Source: Planctomycetales bacterium 71-10
Lineage (GTDB): Bacteria > Planctomycetota > Planctomycetia > Isosphaerales > Isosphaeraceae
Direction: 5' to 3'
DNA length: 46,309 bases
Assembly: GCA_001898385.1 (NCBI GenBank)
Contig: MKTT01000112.1
Span: 66,572 to 112,880, forward strand
Below the pieces are notes generated by a model that was not told the origin of the DNA, did not search any database, and was given only the letters and a program-made list of their open reading frames with translations. Positions 32,510 through 40,241 of this stretch are shown here, piece after piece; positions within the stretch are counted from its first letter, which is position 1, and each line of letters starts with the position of its first letter. Position numbers and translations under genes: made by a program.

Positions 32510-33693
32510 CAGGGGGCCGCCTTGGGGGCCGGGGCCGGCGCGTCGGGGAGGCCGAGCTTGCTCAGGCCCTTGTCGATGGCGTCGGTGAGCGACTTCTCGA
32601 TGCGCTTCTGGGCCTGGTCGACCGCGCCGTCGGCCCCCTGCTCCAGGCGCTGGCGGGCGCGGCGGACCTGCTCCTGGGCCTGGGCGACGCGGGCGCGGTA
32701 CTGCTCGGCCTTCTTCTGGACCTCGCCCGCCTTCCCCTGGAGCTGGCCCGTACGGCCCTGGACCTGCTCGACCACCTTGTCGCGGGTCTCCGCGACGGCC
32801 CCCTGGACCTGGTCGGTCAGCTTGCCCCGGGTCTCGTCGACGGTCCCGGTCACGGCCTGCTGGAGCCGGGCCTTGTCCTTCTCGAACAGCTCGCGGAGCG
32901 AGCCCGCCTTGCCGTCGGCGTCGTCCGTGTCGAGCGCCTCGACGAGGGCCTGCTCGGCCTTCTTCCGGCCGTGGTCGACCAGGCCGTCCATCACCTGGCG
33001 GGCCGAGGGGAGCGCGGGGGCCTCGGCGGCGGGCTCCGCGTCGTCCGCGACGTCGCCGGCGACCGGGCCGACCTGGGCGTCGAGCCGGGCGGAGGCGCGG
33101 GAGGCGATCGCCGACGGGGCGGGGCGGGCGGGCGTCTCGGCCGGGGTCGCCTCCGCCACGTCGGCCGCCGGCGCGGGCTCGCCCGCGGCGATGGCGGCGG
33201 CGTCCTTCGGCCAGTACGGCGCCAGCGCCGTGCGGATCTCGCCCGGGAGGATCGGGCCCACGAAGCCGACGATCGTGTTGACGACCTTCCCCGACGTGCT
33301 GGTGAAGATGGGCGTGCGGGCGGACGGCGAGACGCTGACGACCAGCATGGTCCCCAGGATCCCGACCGCCACGCCTTCCACGCCGCCCAGCATCATCCCC
33401 AGGTGGCGGTCGAAGGCGTCGAACTTCAGCTTCCGGATGGTGTTGCGGACCATCCAGGCGACGCCGAACACGGCGCTCGAAACCACGACGTAGGCCGCGG
33501 CCATCGACATGGCGCGGGCGGCCTCGGGCGTGCCGGGGAGCCTGGGGGCGATGACGGCCGAGACCGGGTACGAGAACAGGTAGCCCAGGACCAGCGAGCC
33601 GATGCTCGCCAATTGCCAGGTGATCCCCCGCCACGCCCCCCGGATCATCGCGGCGATCAGCACCGCCGCCATGACCCCGTCGTAGATCGTCAT
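32509..33693 (-). CDS. CvpA-like membrane protein with long coiled-coil C-terminus
   Basis: A 394-residue protein. Residues 1-125 have four hydrophobic segments with the CvpA pattern (YDGVMAAVLIAAMIRGAWRG, then a conserved Gly-rich third segment). Residues about 150-235 are Ala/Pro-rich. Residues about 240-380 form a charged helical region of roughly 11-residue periodicity (DKVVEQVQGRTGQLQGKAGE and similar), like apolipoprotein or LEA-type amphipathic repeats. CvpA proteins are linked to colicin V export and envelope stress, mechanism unclear. The long tail is not part of the standard 160-residue family. GGAGG precedes the ATG at 33693. Translationally coupled to the S4 gene. Confidence 0.82.
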   Translation of the reverse strand: MTIYDGVMAAVLIAAMIRGAWRGITWQLASIGSLVLGYLFSYPVSAVIAPRLPGTPEAARAMSMAAAYVVVSSAVFGVAWMVRNTIRKLKFDAFDRHLGMMLGGVEGVAVGILGTMLVVSVSPSARTPIFTSTSGKVVNTIVGFVGPILPGEIRTALAPYWPKDAAAIAAGEPAPAADVAEATPAETPARPAPSAIASRASARLDAQVGPVAGDVADDAEPAAEAPALPSARQVMDGLVDHGRKKAEQALVEALDTDDADGKAGSLRELFEKDKARLQQAVTGTVDETRGKLTDQVQGAVAETRDKVVEQVQGRTGQLQGKAGEVQKKAEQYRARVAQAQEQVRRARQRLEQGADGAVDQAQKRIEKSLTDAIDKGLSKLGLPDAPAPAPKAAP

Positions 33694-33896
33694 GCGTCCG
33701 CCTCCATGTCTCGACGCCTGGCCCCCCGCGCCTCGTGCGCGGGGCGTCGCCAGCCGGGCCGCGGCATGGTAGCGGAGCATCCCGAACCCGAGAAGTCGGA
33801 ATTCCTCAAGCGGACGGCCGCCCCGGCCGACGCGGCTTCGACTGGGTTCGTCCGCGCGCCGTCGGCCTCGACTTGCCGCGATACAACCCGTTTACC

Positions 33897-34020
33897 AACA
33901 AAGCATTAAGCTCGATATTCGACTGGTTTCGTTCGTCGAAGTCGATTTCGTTTTTCGACACTCCTCGCGGAACACCACCGGGATCGATCGGGAACAGTGG
34001 CCCGGCCGGCCCGGCCGGGC
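33897..34020 (+). repeat. Dispersed repeat, copy B
   Basis: Shares blocks AACAAA, CGTCGAAGTCGAT, CCACCGGGATCGATCG and GTGGCCCGGCC in the same order and near-identical spacing with 19532-19646. Here the GGCC tract is one unit longer, and the right half continues into a palindromic arm. Confidence 0.65.
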
Positions 34021-34140
34021 GTCGAGGGCCGAGGCGTGGGGAGGATCGTCTCCCGATGAGTCGCGGACGCCCGGCCGGGCCGGCCGGGCCACTGTCCCTT
34101 CAAGACTTACGTCGATCCCTGGTGGTGTTCCGCGAGGAGT
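33960..34140. repeat. 181-base imperfect palindrome (hairpin element)
   Basis: The outer arms are a perfect 20-bp inverted repeat (33960-33979 with 34121-34140). The inner arms are a perfect 30-bp inverted repeat, mainly GGCC-rich (33994-34023 with 34066-34095). Between them an 8-base GGGATCGA pairs with a one-base offset. The loop is 42 bases. RNA from either strand would fold into a very stable hairpin. Confidence 0.85.
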
Positions 34141-34356
34141 CTCCGATTTTTCTGACCGTCCCCGAGTTTGGGGCGGCGTCGGCCCCGATCCAGGATTCTG
34201 GGGAGGAGGTTTCGATGGCCCGCGGCACCCGAAATCCCTCCCACGGCCCGTCGACCGATTCCGGCTTGCCAAAGACCTCTATCGTCGAATGATCCTCGGA
34301 CGGGGCGAGGGGATTTCACCTTTCGCCCGTCGAGTCGGGATTTTCGCCGCGGGGCC

Positions 34357-35307
34357 TCATGCCGCGACCCTGGCGTCCCGCTCGTCGCCCTCGGCGACGG
34401 CGTGGCGGACGGCCTCGGCGACGCCGACGGGGCGGATGCGGGGGAAGAGGGCGCGGGCGGCGTCGTCGCGGACGACGGTGGGGTTCTTGAGGCCCTCGAT
34501 CAGGTGGCGGCCGACGTTGAACTTGTTGGGCGTCACCAGCGCCAGCCACAGGCCGGAGAGCCACGGCGAGAGGACCGGGACCGAGATCAAGACCCGATGC
34601 AGGCGCTTCTGGCGGGCGTATTCCTCGATCAGCGCGCGGTACGGGACCACGTCGGCGCCGCCGATCTCGACGATGCGGCCCTCGCCGGGGGGGAGGTCGA
34701 GGGCCGCGGTCAGGTAGGCGACCACGTCGTCCACGGCGATCGGCTGCGTGGGCGTGGAGAGCCACCGCGGACAGACCATCACCGGCAGGCGGTCGGTCAG
34801 GGTCTTCACCATGTCGTAGGAGAGGCTGCCGGGGCCGAGGATCGCCGAGGCCCGGAACTCGATCGTCTCCACGCCCGAGACGTCGCGGAGGATCCGGCCG
34901 ACCTCGTGGCGACTCTTCAGGTGCGGCGAGAGATTCGGGTCGGAGTCGTCGCCCAGGCCGCCGAGGTAGACGATCCGGCGCACGCCGGCGGCCCTGGCGG
35001 CCTCGGCGAAGTTCGTGGCGGCCTCGCGGTCCTTCTCCTCGAAGTCGCCGTCGTTCGCCATCAGGTGGACGAGGTAGTACGCGACGTGGACGCCCTTCAG
35101 CGGGGCGTCGAGCGAGGCGCGGTCCAGGACGTCCCCCTCGACGGGCTCGACGCCGGTGCCGAACTTCTCGCGGATCTCGTCCGGCTTGCGGGCCAGGCAG
35201 CGGATCCGGCCGCCGCGACGCTCCAGCGCCGGGACGAGCCGGCCGCCGATGTAGCCGCTGGCCCCCGCGACCAGGACCGGGGGCGATGGTTCGGGATTCG
35301 CGTGCAT
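34357..35307 (-). CDS. NAD(P)-binding SDR/epimerase-like protein
   Basis: A 316-residue atypical extended SDR. The cofactor loop is VLVAGASGYIGGRLVPAL (residues 11-28), and VEGDVLDRASL is the strand/turn for the adenine. The usual YxxxK is not obvious: the equivalent region reads LKSRHEVGRIL, placing it with atypical NAD(P)H-binding proteins related to nucleoside-diphosphate-sugar epimerases and NmrA/complex-I-assembly types. The C-terminal part (LISVPVLSPWLSGLWLALVT) is hydrophobic and could touch the membrane. It starts 45 bases from the divergent DUF1990 gene, suggesting shared regulation. Substrate is unknown. Confidence 0.85.
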   Translation of the reverse strand: MHANPEPSPPVLVAGASGYIGGRLVPALERRGGRIRCLARKPDEIREKFGTGVEPVEGDVLDRASLDAPLKGVHVAYYLVHLMANDGDFEEKDREAATNFAEAARAAGVRRIVYLGGLGDDSDPNLSPHLKSRHEVGRILRDVSGVETIEFRASAILGPGSLSYDMVKTLTDRLPVMVCPRWLSTPTQPIAVDDVVAYLTAALDLPPGEGRIVEIGGADVVPYRALIEEYARQKRLHRVLISVPVLSPWLSGLWLALVTPNKFNVGRHLIEGLKNPTVVRDDAARALFPRIRPVGVAEAVRHAVAEGDERDARVAA

Positions 35308-35352
35308 GGGATCGTCCCGCGTCCTTTTGGGTTGAATCTCACGGTGAAGTCG

Positions 35353-35964
35353 ATGCACAGCCTCCGCAAACCGTCTGCCGAAACCGTCCGGAAGTTCCTC
35401 GAAGGGCAGGCGAAGCTCGACTTCACCTACTCCCCCGTCGGCGCGACGGCCGACCCCTCCCCCCCGGCCGACTACCGCCTGAACCACACCCGCGAGCGGA
35501 TCGGGGCCGGCCGCGAGGCGTTCGAGCGCGCGAAGGCCGCCCTCCGGCGCTGGGACCAGTTCCGCATCGGCTGGGCCGAGATCCAGCCGGCCGGGGCCCC
35601 GATCCGCGAGGGGGAGGTCGTGGCGATCGTCGCCCACCGCCTGGGGCTCTGGTGGCTCAACGCCTGCCGGGTCGTCTACGTCGTGGACGAAGACGACCCG
35701 GCCGTCCCCTTCGCCCGCTTCGGCTTCGCCTACGGGACCCTCCCCGACCACGTCGGCTCGGGCGAGGAGCGGTTCCTCGTCGACTGGGACGCGCGGACCG
35801 ACGAGGTCTTCTACGACGTGGAAGCCTACTCCCGCCCCCATCTGCTCCTCGCCCGCCTGGGCTCCCCTTACATGCGCCGGTCCCAGCGGCGTTTCGGCCG
35901 CGAATCGGCCGCGGCGATGGTGCGGTCGATGGCCGAGAAGGGGACCGCGCCGCCGGCGGGGTGA
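35353..35964 (+). CDS. DUF1990 family protein
   Basis: A 203-residue protein of the DUF1990 family. Hallmarks are LDFTYSPVGATAD near residue 25, YRLNHTRERIGAG, a helical FERAKAALRRWDQF and GFAYGTLPDHVGSGEERFLV in the second half. Members have a START/polyketide-cyclase-like fold and unknown function; a hydrophobic-ligand role is plausible. No signal peptide is seen. The ATG at 35353 is used; GTG at 35344 is an alternative. The gene is divergent from the SDR/epimerase gene with only 45 bases between starts, which hints that the two act on the same compound. Confidence 0.88.
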   Translation: MHSLRKPSAETVRKFLEGQAKLDFTYSPVGATADPSPPADYRLNHTRERIGAGREAFERAKAALRRWDQFRIGWAEIQPAGAPIREGEVVAIVAHRLGLWWLNACRVVYVVDEDDPAVPFARFGFAYGTLPDHVGSGEERFLVDWDARTDEVFYDVEAYSRPHLLLARLGSPYMRRSQRRFGRESAAAMVRSMAEKGTAPPAG

Positions 35965-36128
35965 TCGGGCCCGGGCGCGGGCGTTACATTCTGTTACGCG
36001 ATTCCGCGGCGACGGCCCTTCAAATCCGGGGGTGCGCCCCCCTACCCTTGTAGACGTCGGCGACGTCGCGAGGAGGCGGCGGGGCCGACTCCACCACAAC
36101 CGCCGGAAACCGACCGAGGGACCTCGCC

Positions 36129-36845
36129 ATGACCTCCCCCATCCTCCGCCCGACCGACCGTCGCGCCTTCCTGGGCGCCGTCGCGACGGGCGCGGCGTTC
36201 TTCACCACGCGCGGGCTGTTCGCCGAGGAGCTGGCCCGCACGCCCTCGCGGACTGAGGGGCCGTTCTACCCGGACAAGCTCCCGCTCGACCAGGACAACG
36301 ACCTCATCGTCCTGGGCGATTCGCTCACGCCCGCCGTGGGCGAGATCACGCACCTGCACGGCCGGATTCTCGACGTCGCCGGCACCCCGCTGAAGGGCCT
36401 GACGATGGAGATCTGGCAGTGCGACGCCAACCAGGTCTACCTGCACTCGGCCGACAGCGGCCGGAACGCCGCGAAGCAGGACAAGAACTTCCAGGGCTTC
36501 GGCCGGTTCACCACCGGCGCCACGGGCGAGTACCGCTTCCGCACCATCAAGCCGGTCCCCTATCCCGGCCGCCCCGCCCCTCACATCCACTTCAAGATCA
36601 AGAAGGGCGACCGCGACCTGCTGACCTCGCAGATCAACATCGCCGGCCACCCCGGCAACAAGGTCGACGGCGTCGTCCAGGGGGGCATCAGCGTCTTCGA
36701 CCGCGAGCTGCTGATGGCCGAGTTCAAGCCCGTCGCGGACTCGAAGACGGGCGAGCTGACCGCCGCGTTCGACGTGATCCTCGGCCGCACGCCCGACGAT
36801 CACGTCCTGCACGCCCTGCGCGACGCCCGCCTGCGGAACGCCTGA
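36129..36845 (+). CDS. Exported intradiol ring-cleavage dioxygenase-like protein
   Basis: A 238-residue protein. The N-terminus DRRAFLGAVATGAAF is Tat-like (paired Arg before a hydrophobic stretch), ending near residue 31. The mature domain matches the beta-sandwich of intradiol dioxygenases (protocatechuate 3,4-dioxygenase type): RTEGPFYPDKLP, then MEIWQCDANQVY, GEYRFRTIKPVPYPGRP and HIHFKI. Likely ferric ligands are Tyr104, Tyr145, His152 and His154. Non-catechol substrates are possible in these exported versions. GAGGGACC precedes the ATG. An EF-hand gene follows after 27 bases on the same strand and may be co-expressed. Confidence 0.9.
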   Translation: MTSPILRPTDRRAFLGAVATGAAFFTTRGLFAEELARTPSRTEGPFYPDKLPLDQDNDLIVLGDSLTPAVGEITHLHGRILDVAGTPLKGLTMEIWQCDANQVYLHSADSGRNAAKQDKNFQGFGRFTTGATGEYRFRTIKPVPYPGRPAPHIHFKIKKGDRDLLTSQINIAGHPGNKVDGVVQGGISVFDRELLMAEFKPVADSKTGELTAAFDVILGRTPDDHVLHALRDARLRNA

Positions 36846-36872
36846 GCCCTTCATCGATCGAGAGGTGATCTC

Positions 36873-37412
36873 ATGATTTCCACGCTGATCGTCGCGGTCG
36901 TGCTGGCGCAGGGGCCTGGCGGCGGGCCGTCGCTCTCGAAGGCGGCCGACGTCGAGGACCTGGTCGGGCGGATGACGGCGTTCGACAAGGACGGCGACGG
37001 CAAGCTGACGAAGGCCGAGGTCTCCGACGCCCGCCTGCTGGGCCTGTTCGCCCGCGCCGACGCGGACGGGGACGGGGCCGTGACGAAGGCCGAGTTGACG
37101 GCGCTGGGCGAGGCCGAGCACTCCGACACGCCCGACTTCGATTTCGGCCCCGGCGGGCCTCCCCCCGGCGGGCCCCCGCCCGGCTTCCCCGGCACCCCCG
37201 CGGCGCGTCCCGGCGAGGTGCTGTCGCCGCCGGTTCGGAAGGCCCTGAACCTCACCCCGGAGCAGCGGGCGAAGGTGGACGAACTCCAGGCGAAGGTGGA
37301 CGCCGCCCTCGCCGAGATCCTGACCGACGCCCAGAAGAAGGAGCTGAAGGCCGCCGCCGATCGGCCGGCCCCTCCCGGCCGTCGCCGCCCGCCCGGCGGC
37401 CCGCGGCGCTGA
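36873..37412 (+). CDS. Exported EF-hand protein
   Basis: A 179-residue protein. Residues 1-13 are a short hydrophobic leader (ISTLIVAVVLAQG). Two canonical EF-hand loops are visible, Asp38-Glu49 (DKDGDGKLTKAE) and Asp63-Glu74 (DADGDGAVTKAE), so it likely binds calcium outside the cytoplasm. A Gly/Pro-rich linker (89-115) leads to a helical pair (LTPEQRAKVDELQAKVDAAL, LTDAQKKELKAA) resembling the planctomycete Spy/CpxP-like helical motif, and a Pro/Arg tail. AGAGGTGA precedes the ATG. It follows the dioxygenase gene by 27 bases. Confidence 0.86.
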   Translation: MISTLIVAVVLAQGPGGGPSLSKAADVEDLVGRMTAFDKDGDGKLTKAEVSDARLLGLFARADADGDGAVTKAELTALGEAEHSDTPDFDFGPGGPPPGGPPPGFPGTPAARPGEVLSPPVRKALNLTPEQRAKVDELQAKVDAALAEILTDAQKKELKAAADRPAPPGRRRPPGGPRR

Positions 37413-37494
37413 CGAGCGAAGGATCCGGCCGTCCGGGGATCGGCGACATGGCAGGCGGGGCGATCTAGGTTAGGATGGAGCCGTCGGGGGCGTT

Positions 37495-38160
37495 GTGGCC
37501 CCCGGCGCGATCCTAACCCCGGGAGCCTCCCCCTTGGAGCCGACCTTCCTCCTCGCCGCGACGACCGACGCGGGCCCCGGGCTCCCCCCCTGGATCACCA
37601 CGGCGGCCTACCTGTGGCTGGCGATGTTCTGCGGCTGGGCCTGGCGCGAGGGCCGGGGGCGCGAGAGCCGGCTCGGCTCGCTCGCATGGCTGGGGCTGGC
37701 GGCCCTGTTCGCCGCCCTGGCCGTCGCCAGGCCGTTCGGCCTGCAATGGAGGCTCGCGGCGGCCTTCCGGCAGCGGGCCGTCGAGGGGGATTGGTACGAC
37801 ATCCGCCGTGGGTTCCAGGTGCAGGTCATCCTGGCCGCCGTCGCGGTCGCGACCCTGGCCGCGATCGCCGTCGCGGCGGTCGCGATCCGGGCGCGGTCCC
37901 TGCGCACGCTCGCGGCCTTCGGGCCCGTCGCCGTGCTGCTGGGATTCCTCGCCGTCCGGGCCATCTCGCTCCATTACGTCGACCTGGTGCTCTACCGGCG
38001 CGTCGGCGGGGTGGAGGTCAACACGGCCATGGAGTCGACGCTCCTCGGCCTGGTCGCGGCGGGGCTGATCTGGCGATCGACCGGGGCGCGCGACCGGGCC
38101 CCGGGGGCCGCGACCCCTCGGGACGACGGCACCGGGGCCCGGAAATATACGATCCGATGA
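37495..38160 (+). CDS. Polytopic membrane protein of unknown function
   Basis: A 221-residue integral membrane protein with about five hydrophobic segments (near residues 34-48, 62-78, 110-130, 137-157 and 178-192 from this start). A conserved-looking element, RAISLHYVDLVLYRRVGG, lies before the last segment. No domain is recognised. GTG at 37495 has GGGGG upstream; a TTG at 37534 with GGGAG upstream would shorten it by 13 residues and is nearly as good. It is convergent with the YiiX-like gene. A TAGGAT-like -10 at about 37471 is compatible with its own promoter. Confidence 0.75.
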   Translation: MAPGAILTPGASPLEPTFLLAATTDAGPGLPPWITTAAYLWLAMFCGWAWREGRGRESRLGSLAWLGLAALFAALAVARPFGLQWRLAAAFRQRAVEGDWYDIRRGFQVQVILAAVAVATLAAIAVAAVAIRARSLRTLAAFGPVAVLLGFLAVRAISLHYVDLVLYRRVGGVEVNTAMESTLLGLVAAGLIWRSTGARDRAPGAATPRDDGTGARKYTIR

Positions 38161-38185
38161 CGGCGAAGGCCGGCCTCGCCCGGGA

Positions 38186-39034
38186 TCAGTTGGCGACCGA
38201 GACCATCTTGGGGACGCCGTGGTCCGCCATGAACGGATAGCCCGGCGTGAACGTCGGCGCCACGACCTCCTGGAGCTTCGACGACGACCAGATCCCGTGC
38301 CGCTCGTTGCCCGGGAAGAAGACCTCCTGCTCGAACGAGAGGGGCTTGTCGAGCGCCCATTTGGACGCCGAGGCGATCCCCATCATCTGGATAGGGTAGT
38401 CGCCGGCGCGCTCCATGTCGCCGAGGCGGATCGGGTCGGAGAGCTTGAGCCCGGCGTGTCGGAAAGCCTTCTCGGTCAGCTCCACGCAGTACAGCGCCGA
38501 GTCGTCCAGGCCCAGCTCATAGTCGAACGGGACCTGCTTGGCGTAGACGTCGTGGCAGTACTCGATCACCTGGGGGATCTTGTCGCGATACTCCGGCCGG
38601 AGTCGCTTGACGCCGAAGTTCCCCACGTTGTCCAGGATCCAGACGCAGAACGGCTGGCGGGCGACGCTCGTCCGGGTGGTGTCGTAGACGACCGGCTCGC
38701 CGTCCTCGATCGAGACGATCCCGGTGTGCGAGAATTTGCTGTTGCTCGCGTTGGCCAGGAACCGGCTCATCGGGAACCAGCCCTTCGCCACCCGGGCGTC
38801 CCCCATCCGGAAGACGACGTCGCCGCTGCGCAGGTGCTGCCGGCCCCAGGCGTCCCAGCGCTGCATATGGGGCGTCATGGCGATCGGCGGGAGCTGGCCG
38901 TCCTTGCGGGCCTGGGTGGCCGCCGGGCCCCAGTAGTTGCCGTGGAATCCGTGGGGGACCATGCGCTCCGTCATCTCGCGCTCTTCGGGAGGGTTGAGGA
39001 ACCACGGCGCGGCGAGCAGCAAGAGCCTGAGCAT
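38186..39034 (-). CDS. YiiX/YebB-like permuted papain-fold (NlpC/P60-type) protein
   Basis: A 282-residue protein with a short hydrophobic N-terminus (LRLLLLAAPWFL). The catalytic core is circularly permuted: His103 in SKFSHTGIV precedes Cys183 in LYCVELTEKAF, the order seen in YiiX/LRAT-like papain-fold enzymes. GDVVFRMGD at 71-79 is the conserved first strand. Such proteins are predicted amidases, peptidases or acyltransferases acting on cell-wall or lipid amide bonds; the substrate is unknown. The ATG at 39034 is chosen for the strong GGAGAAGG ahead of it; an ATG at 39130 would follow the promoter by only 14 bases. Confidence 0.85.
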   Translation of the reverse strand: MLRLLLLAAPWFLNPPEEREMTERMVPHGFHGNYWGPAATQARKDGQLPPIAMTPHMQRWDAWGRQHLRSGDVVFRMGDARVAKGWFPMSRFLANASNSKFSHTGIVSIEDGEPVVYDTTRTSVARQPFCVWILDNVGNFGVKRLRPEYRDKIPQVIEYCHDVYAKQVPFDYELGLDDSALYCVELTEKAFRHAGLKLSDPIRLGDMERAGDYPIQMMGIASASKWALDKPLSFEQEVFFPGNERHGIWSSSKLQEVVAPTFTPGYPFMADHGVPKMVSVAN

Positions 39035-39143
39035 CTGGGCCTTCTCCAGAGTATCGGAACGCGTCGATCTCCCCGCTTCCGCCTCATTTCCAACGGCGGG
39101 GGGGTCGGACGGTGACGCCGACGTCGACATCCTGATACGTAGG

Positions 39144-39152
39144 ATTATAACA
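39144..39152 (-). promoter_or_regulatory. Extended -10 promoter of the YiiX-like gene
   Basis: On the minus strand the motif reads TGTTATAAT, a perfect TG-n-TATAAT extended -10. No good -35 is present. Transcription would start near 39137, leaving a leader of about 100 bases to the ATG at 39034. Confidence 0.6.
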
Positions 39153-39228
39153 CATGGGAAATCCCGGAGGCTCGGCCTCTTCCTCGTCGCGGCCGGCCTC
39201 CCCCTTCACCATGTAGGCCCGGGCAAGA

Positions 39229-39984
39229 TCAGTGCCGCGCCAGGGTCGCCCGAGCCTGAAGTTCCCGGAGCGACCGCTCCAGGATGTCCTCGGGCGCGCC
39301 GTCGGCCGTCACCGCGACCAGGCGACCGGACCTCTCATAATAATCGGCCAGGGGCCGCGTGCTCTCCTCATAAGCCTGCATCCGGACCCGGATCGACTCG
39401 GGCCGGTCGTCCTCGCGCTGGATCAGCGAGCCGGCGCAGAGGTCGCAGATCCCCTCCTTATGAGGGGGGCGGGCCGTGACGTGATACACCGCCTTGCACT
39501 TCGAACACGTCCGCCGGCCGCTCAGGCGGTCCACGATCTCGGGCAGCGGCAGTTCATAAGAGAGGACGGCGTCCAGCGATACGCCCTGGCGGACCAGCAG
39601 ATCGTCGAGCGCCTCGGCCTGCGAGACCGTGCGCGGGAAGCCGTCGAGCAGGAAGCCGCCGCAGCATCCCAGGCATCCCGAACGCTCCTCCACCATCGTC
39701 ACGACCAGGCCGTCCGACACCAACTCCCCGCGCCTCATCGCGTCGAGGGCCGATCGCAACGCCGGGCTCGGGTCGTGCTGGCACGACGCCGCCCGGAACA
39801 CGTCGCCCGTCGACAGGTGGCACGTCCCCAGCGACTTGCACAGCAACTCCGCCTGCGTCCCCTTCCCCACCCCCGGCGGCCCCAGCAGCACCAGGCGAAA
39901 CGCCCGGCTGCGAGCCTCCGGCGTCACGCTGCAAACCGCCTCGCCCCCCTGGAACCACGCCGCCCTATCATTCGTCGCATCCAT
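39229..39984 (-). CDS. adk: Adenylate kinase with zinc-binding LID
   Basis: A 251-residue adenylate kinase (ATP + AMP to 2 ADP). The P-loop is LLGPPGVGKGTQA (Gly35-Thr43), and LSTGDVFRAA and FLLDGFPRT (111-119) are the AMP-binding segments. The LID domain carries four Cys (160, 163, 180, 183) for zinc. Unusual points are a roughly 28-residue N-terminal extension and a Cys-rich insert SGCLGCCGG (102-110) just before the FLLDGFPRT strand. The length is above the usual 214-220. The ATG at 39984 follows a GGTGAGATTGGG leader. The neighbours are unrelated, so it is not in the ribosomal-protein cluster where adk often sits. Confidence 0.93.
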   Translation of the reverse strand: MDATNDRAAWFQGGEAVCSVTPEARSRAFRLVLLGPPGVGKGTQAELLCKSLGTCHLSTGDVFRAASCQHDPSPALRSALDAMRRGELVSDGLVVTMVEERSGCLGCCGGFLLDGFPRTVSQAEALDDLLVRQGVSLDAVLSYELPLPEIVDRLSGRRTCSKCKAVYHVTARPPHKEGICDLCAGSLIQREDDRPESIRVRMQAYEESTRPLADYYERSGRLVAVTADGAPEDILERSLRELQARATLARH

Positions 39985-40103
39985 CCCAATCTCACCTTTC
40001 GCTCGCCCGCGGACCGTTTCGGACTCCCATCGGGACCACTCCACGATATCCATGAGCCGCCGCCTTCCTCCATCCCATCGGACGATTTTTACAGAATTTT
40101 CCG

Positions 40104-40126
40104 TTTCAACAATTTCATCAGTTTCA
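40104..40126 (+). repeat. Nine-base periodic TTTCA repeat in an AT-rich patch
   Basis: TTTCA recurs at 40104, 40113 and 40122, exactly nine bases apart, within an AT-rich stretch (40084-40137) between the divergent adenylate kinase and porin genes. Confidence 0.45.
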
Positions 40127-40241
40127 CCATCATCATGTCGGCTTCCGCGCCAGGTTCGTCGAGCGCCCGACGAATGGTTGAAGCGACGTTGCGGCCTGGG
40201 CCGATTAATCGAAGGAGGCTTACTGCGTCGAGGAGGTCGTC

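Larger units (their letters stand above)
33694..34356. other. 663-base intergenic region with palindromic repeat element
   Basis: No gene is supported. It holds copy B of the dispersed repeat (33897-34020) and a long imperfect palindrome (33960-34140). The remaining flanks (33694-33896 and 34141-34356) show no promoter, terminator or protein pattern I can defend. Composition drops in GC at 33880-33960. Confidence 0.6.

Noticed and set aside
33735..34292. Open frame across the palindromic repeat region.
   Set aside because: Spans a 181-base palindrome, has no ribosome site and gives Pro/Gly/Arg-rich translation typical of non-coding GC-rich DNA.
36028..36041. GGGGG-TGCG-CCCCC hairpin before the dioxygenase gene.
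   Set aside because: Short stem without a T-run, and such G/C runs are frequent here; not strong enough to call a terminator.
39300..39570. Several CTCATAAG-like words within the adenylate kinase gene.
   Set aside because: They coincide with ordinary codons for Tyr-Glu, His-Lys-Glu and similar, with irregular spacing. I treat this as codon coincidence, not a site array.
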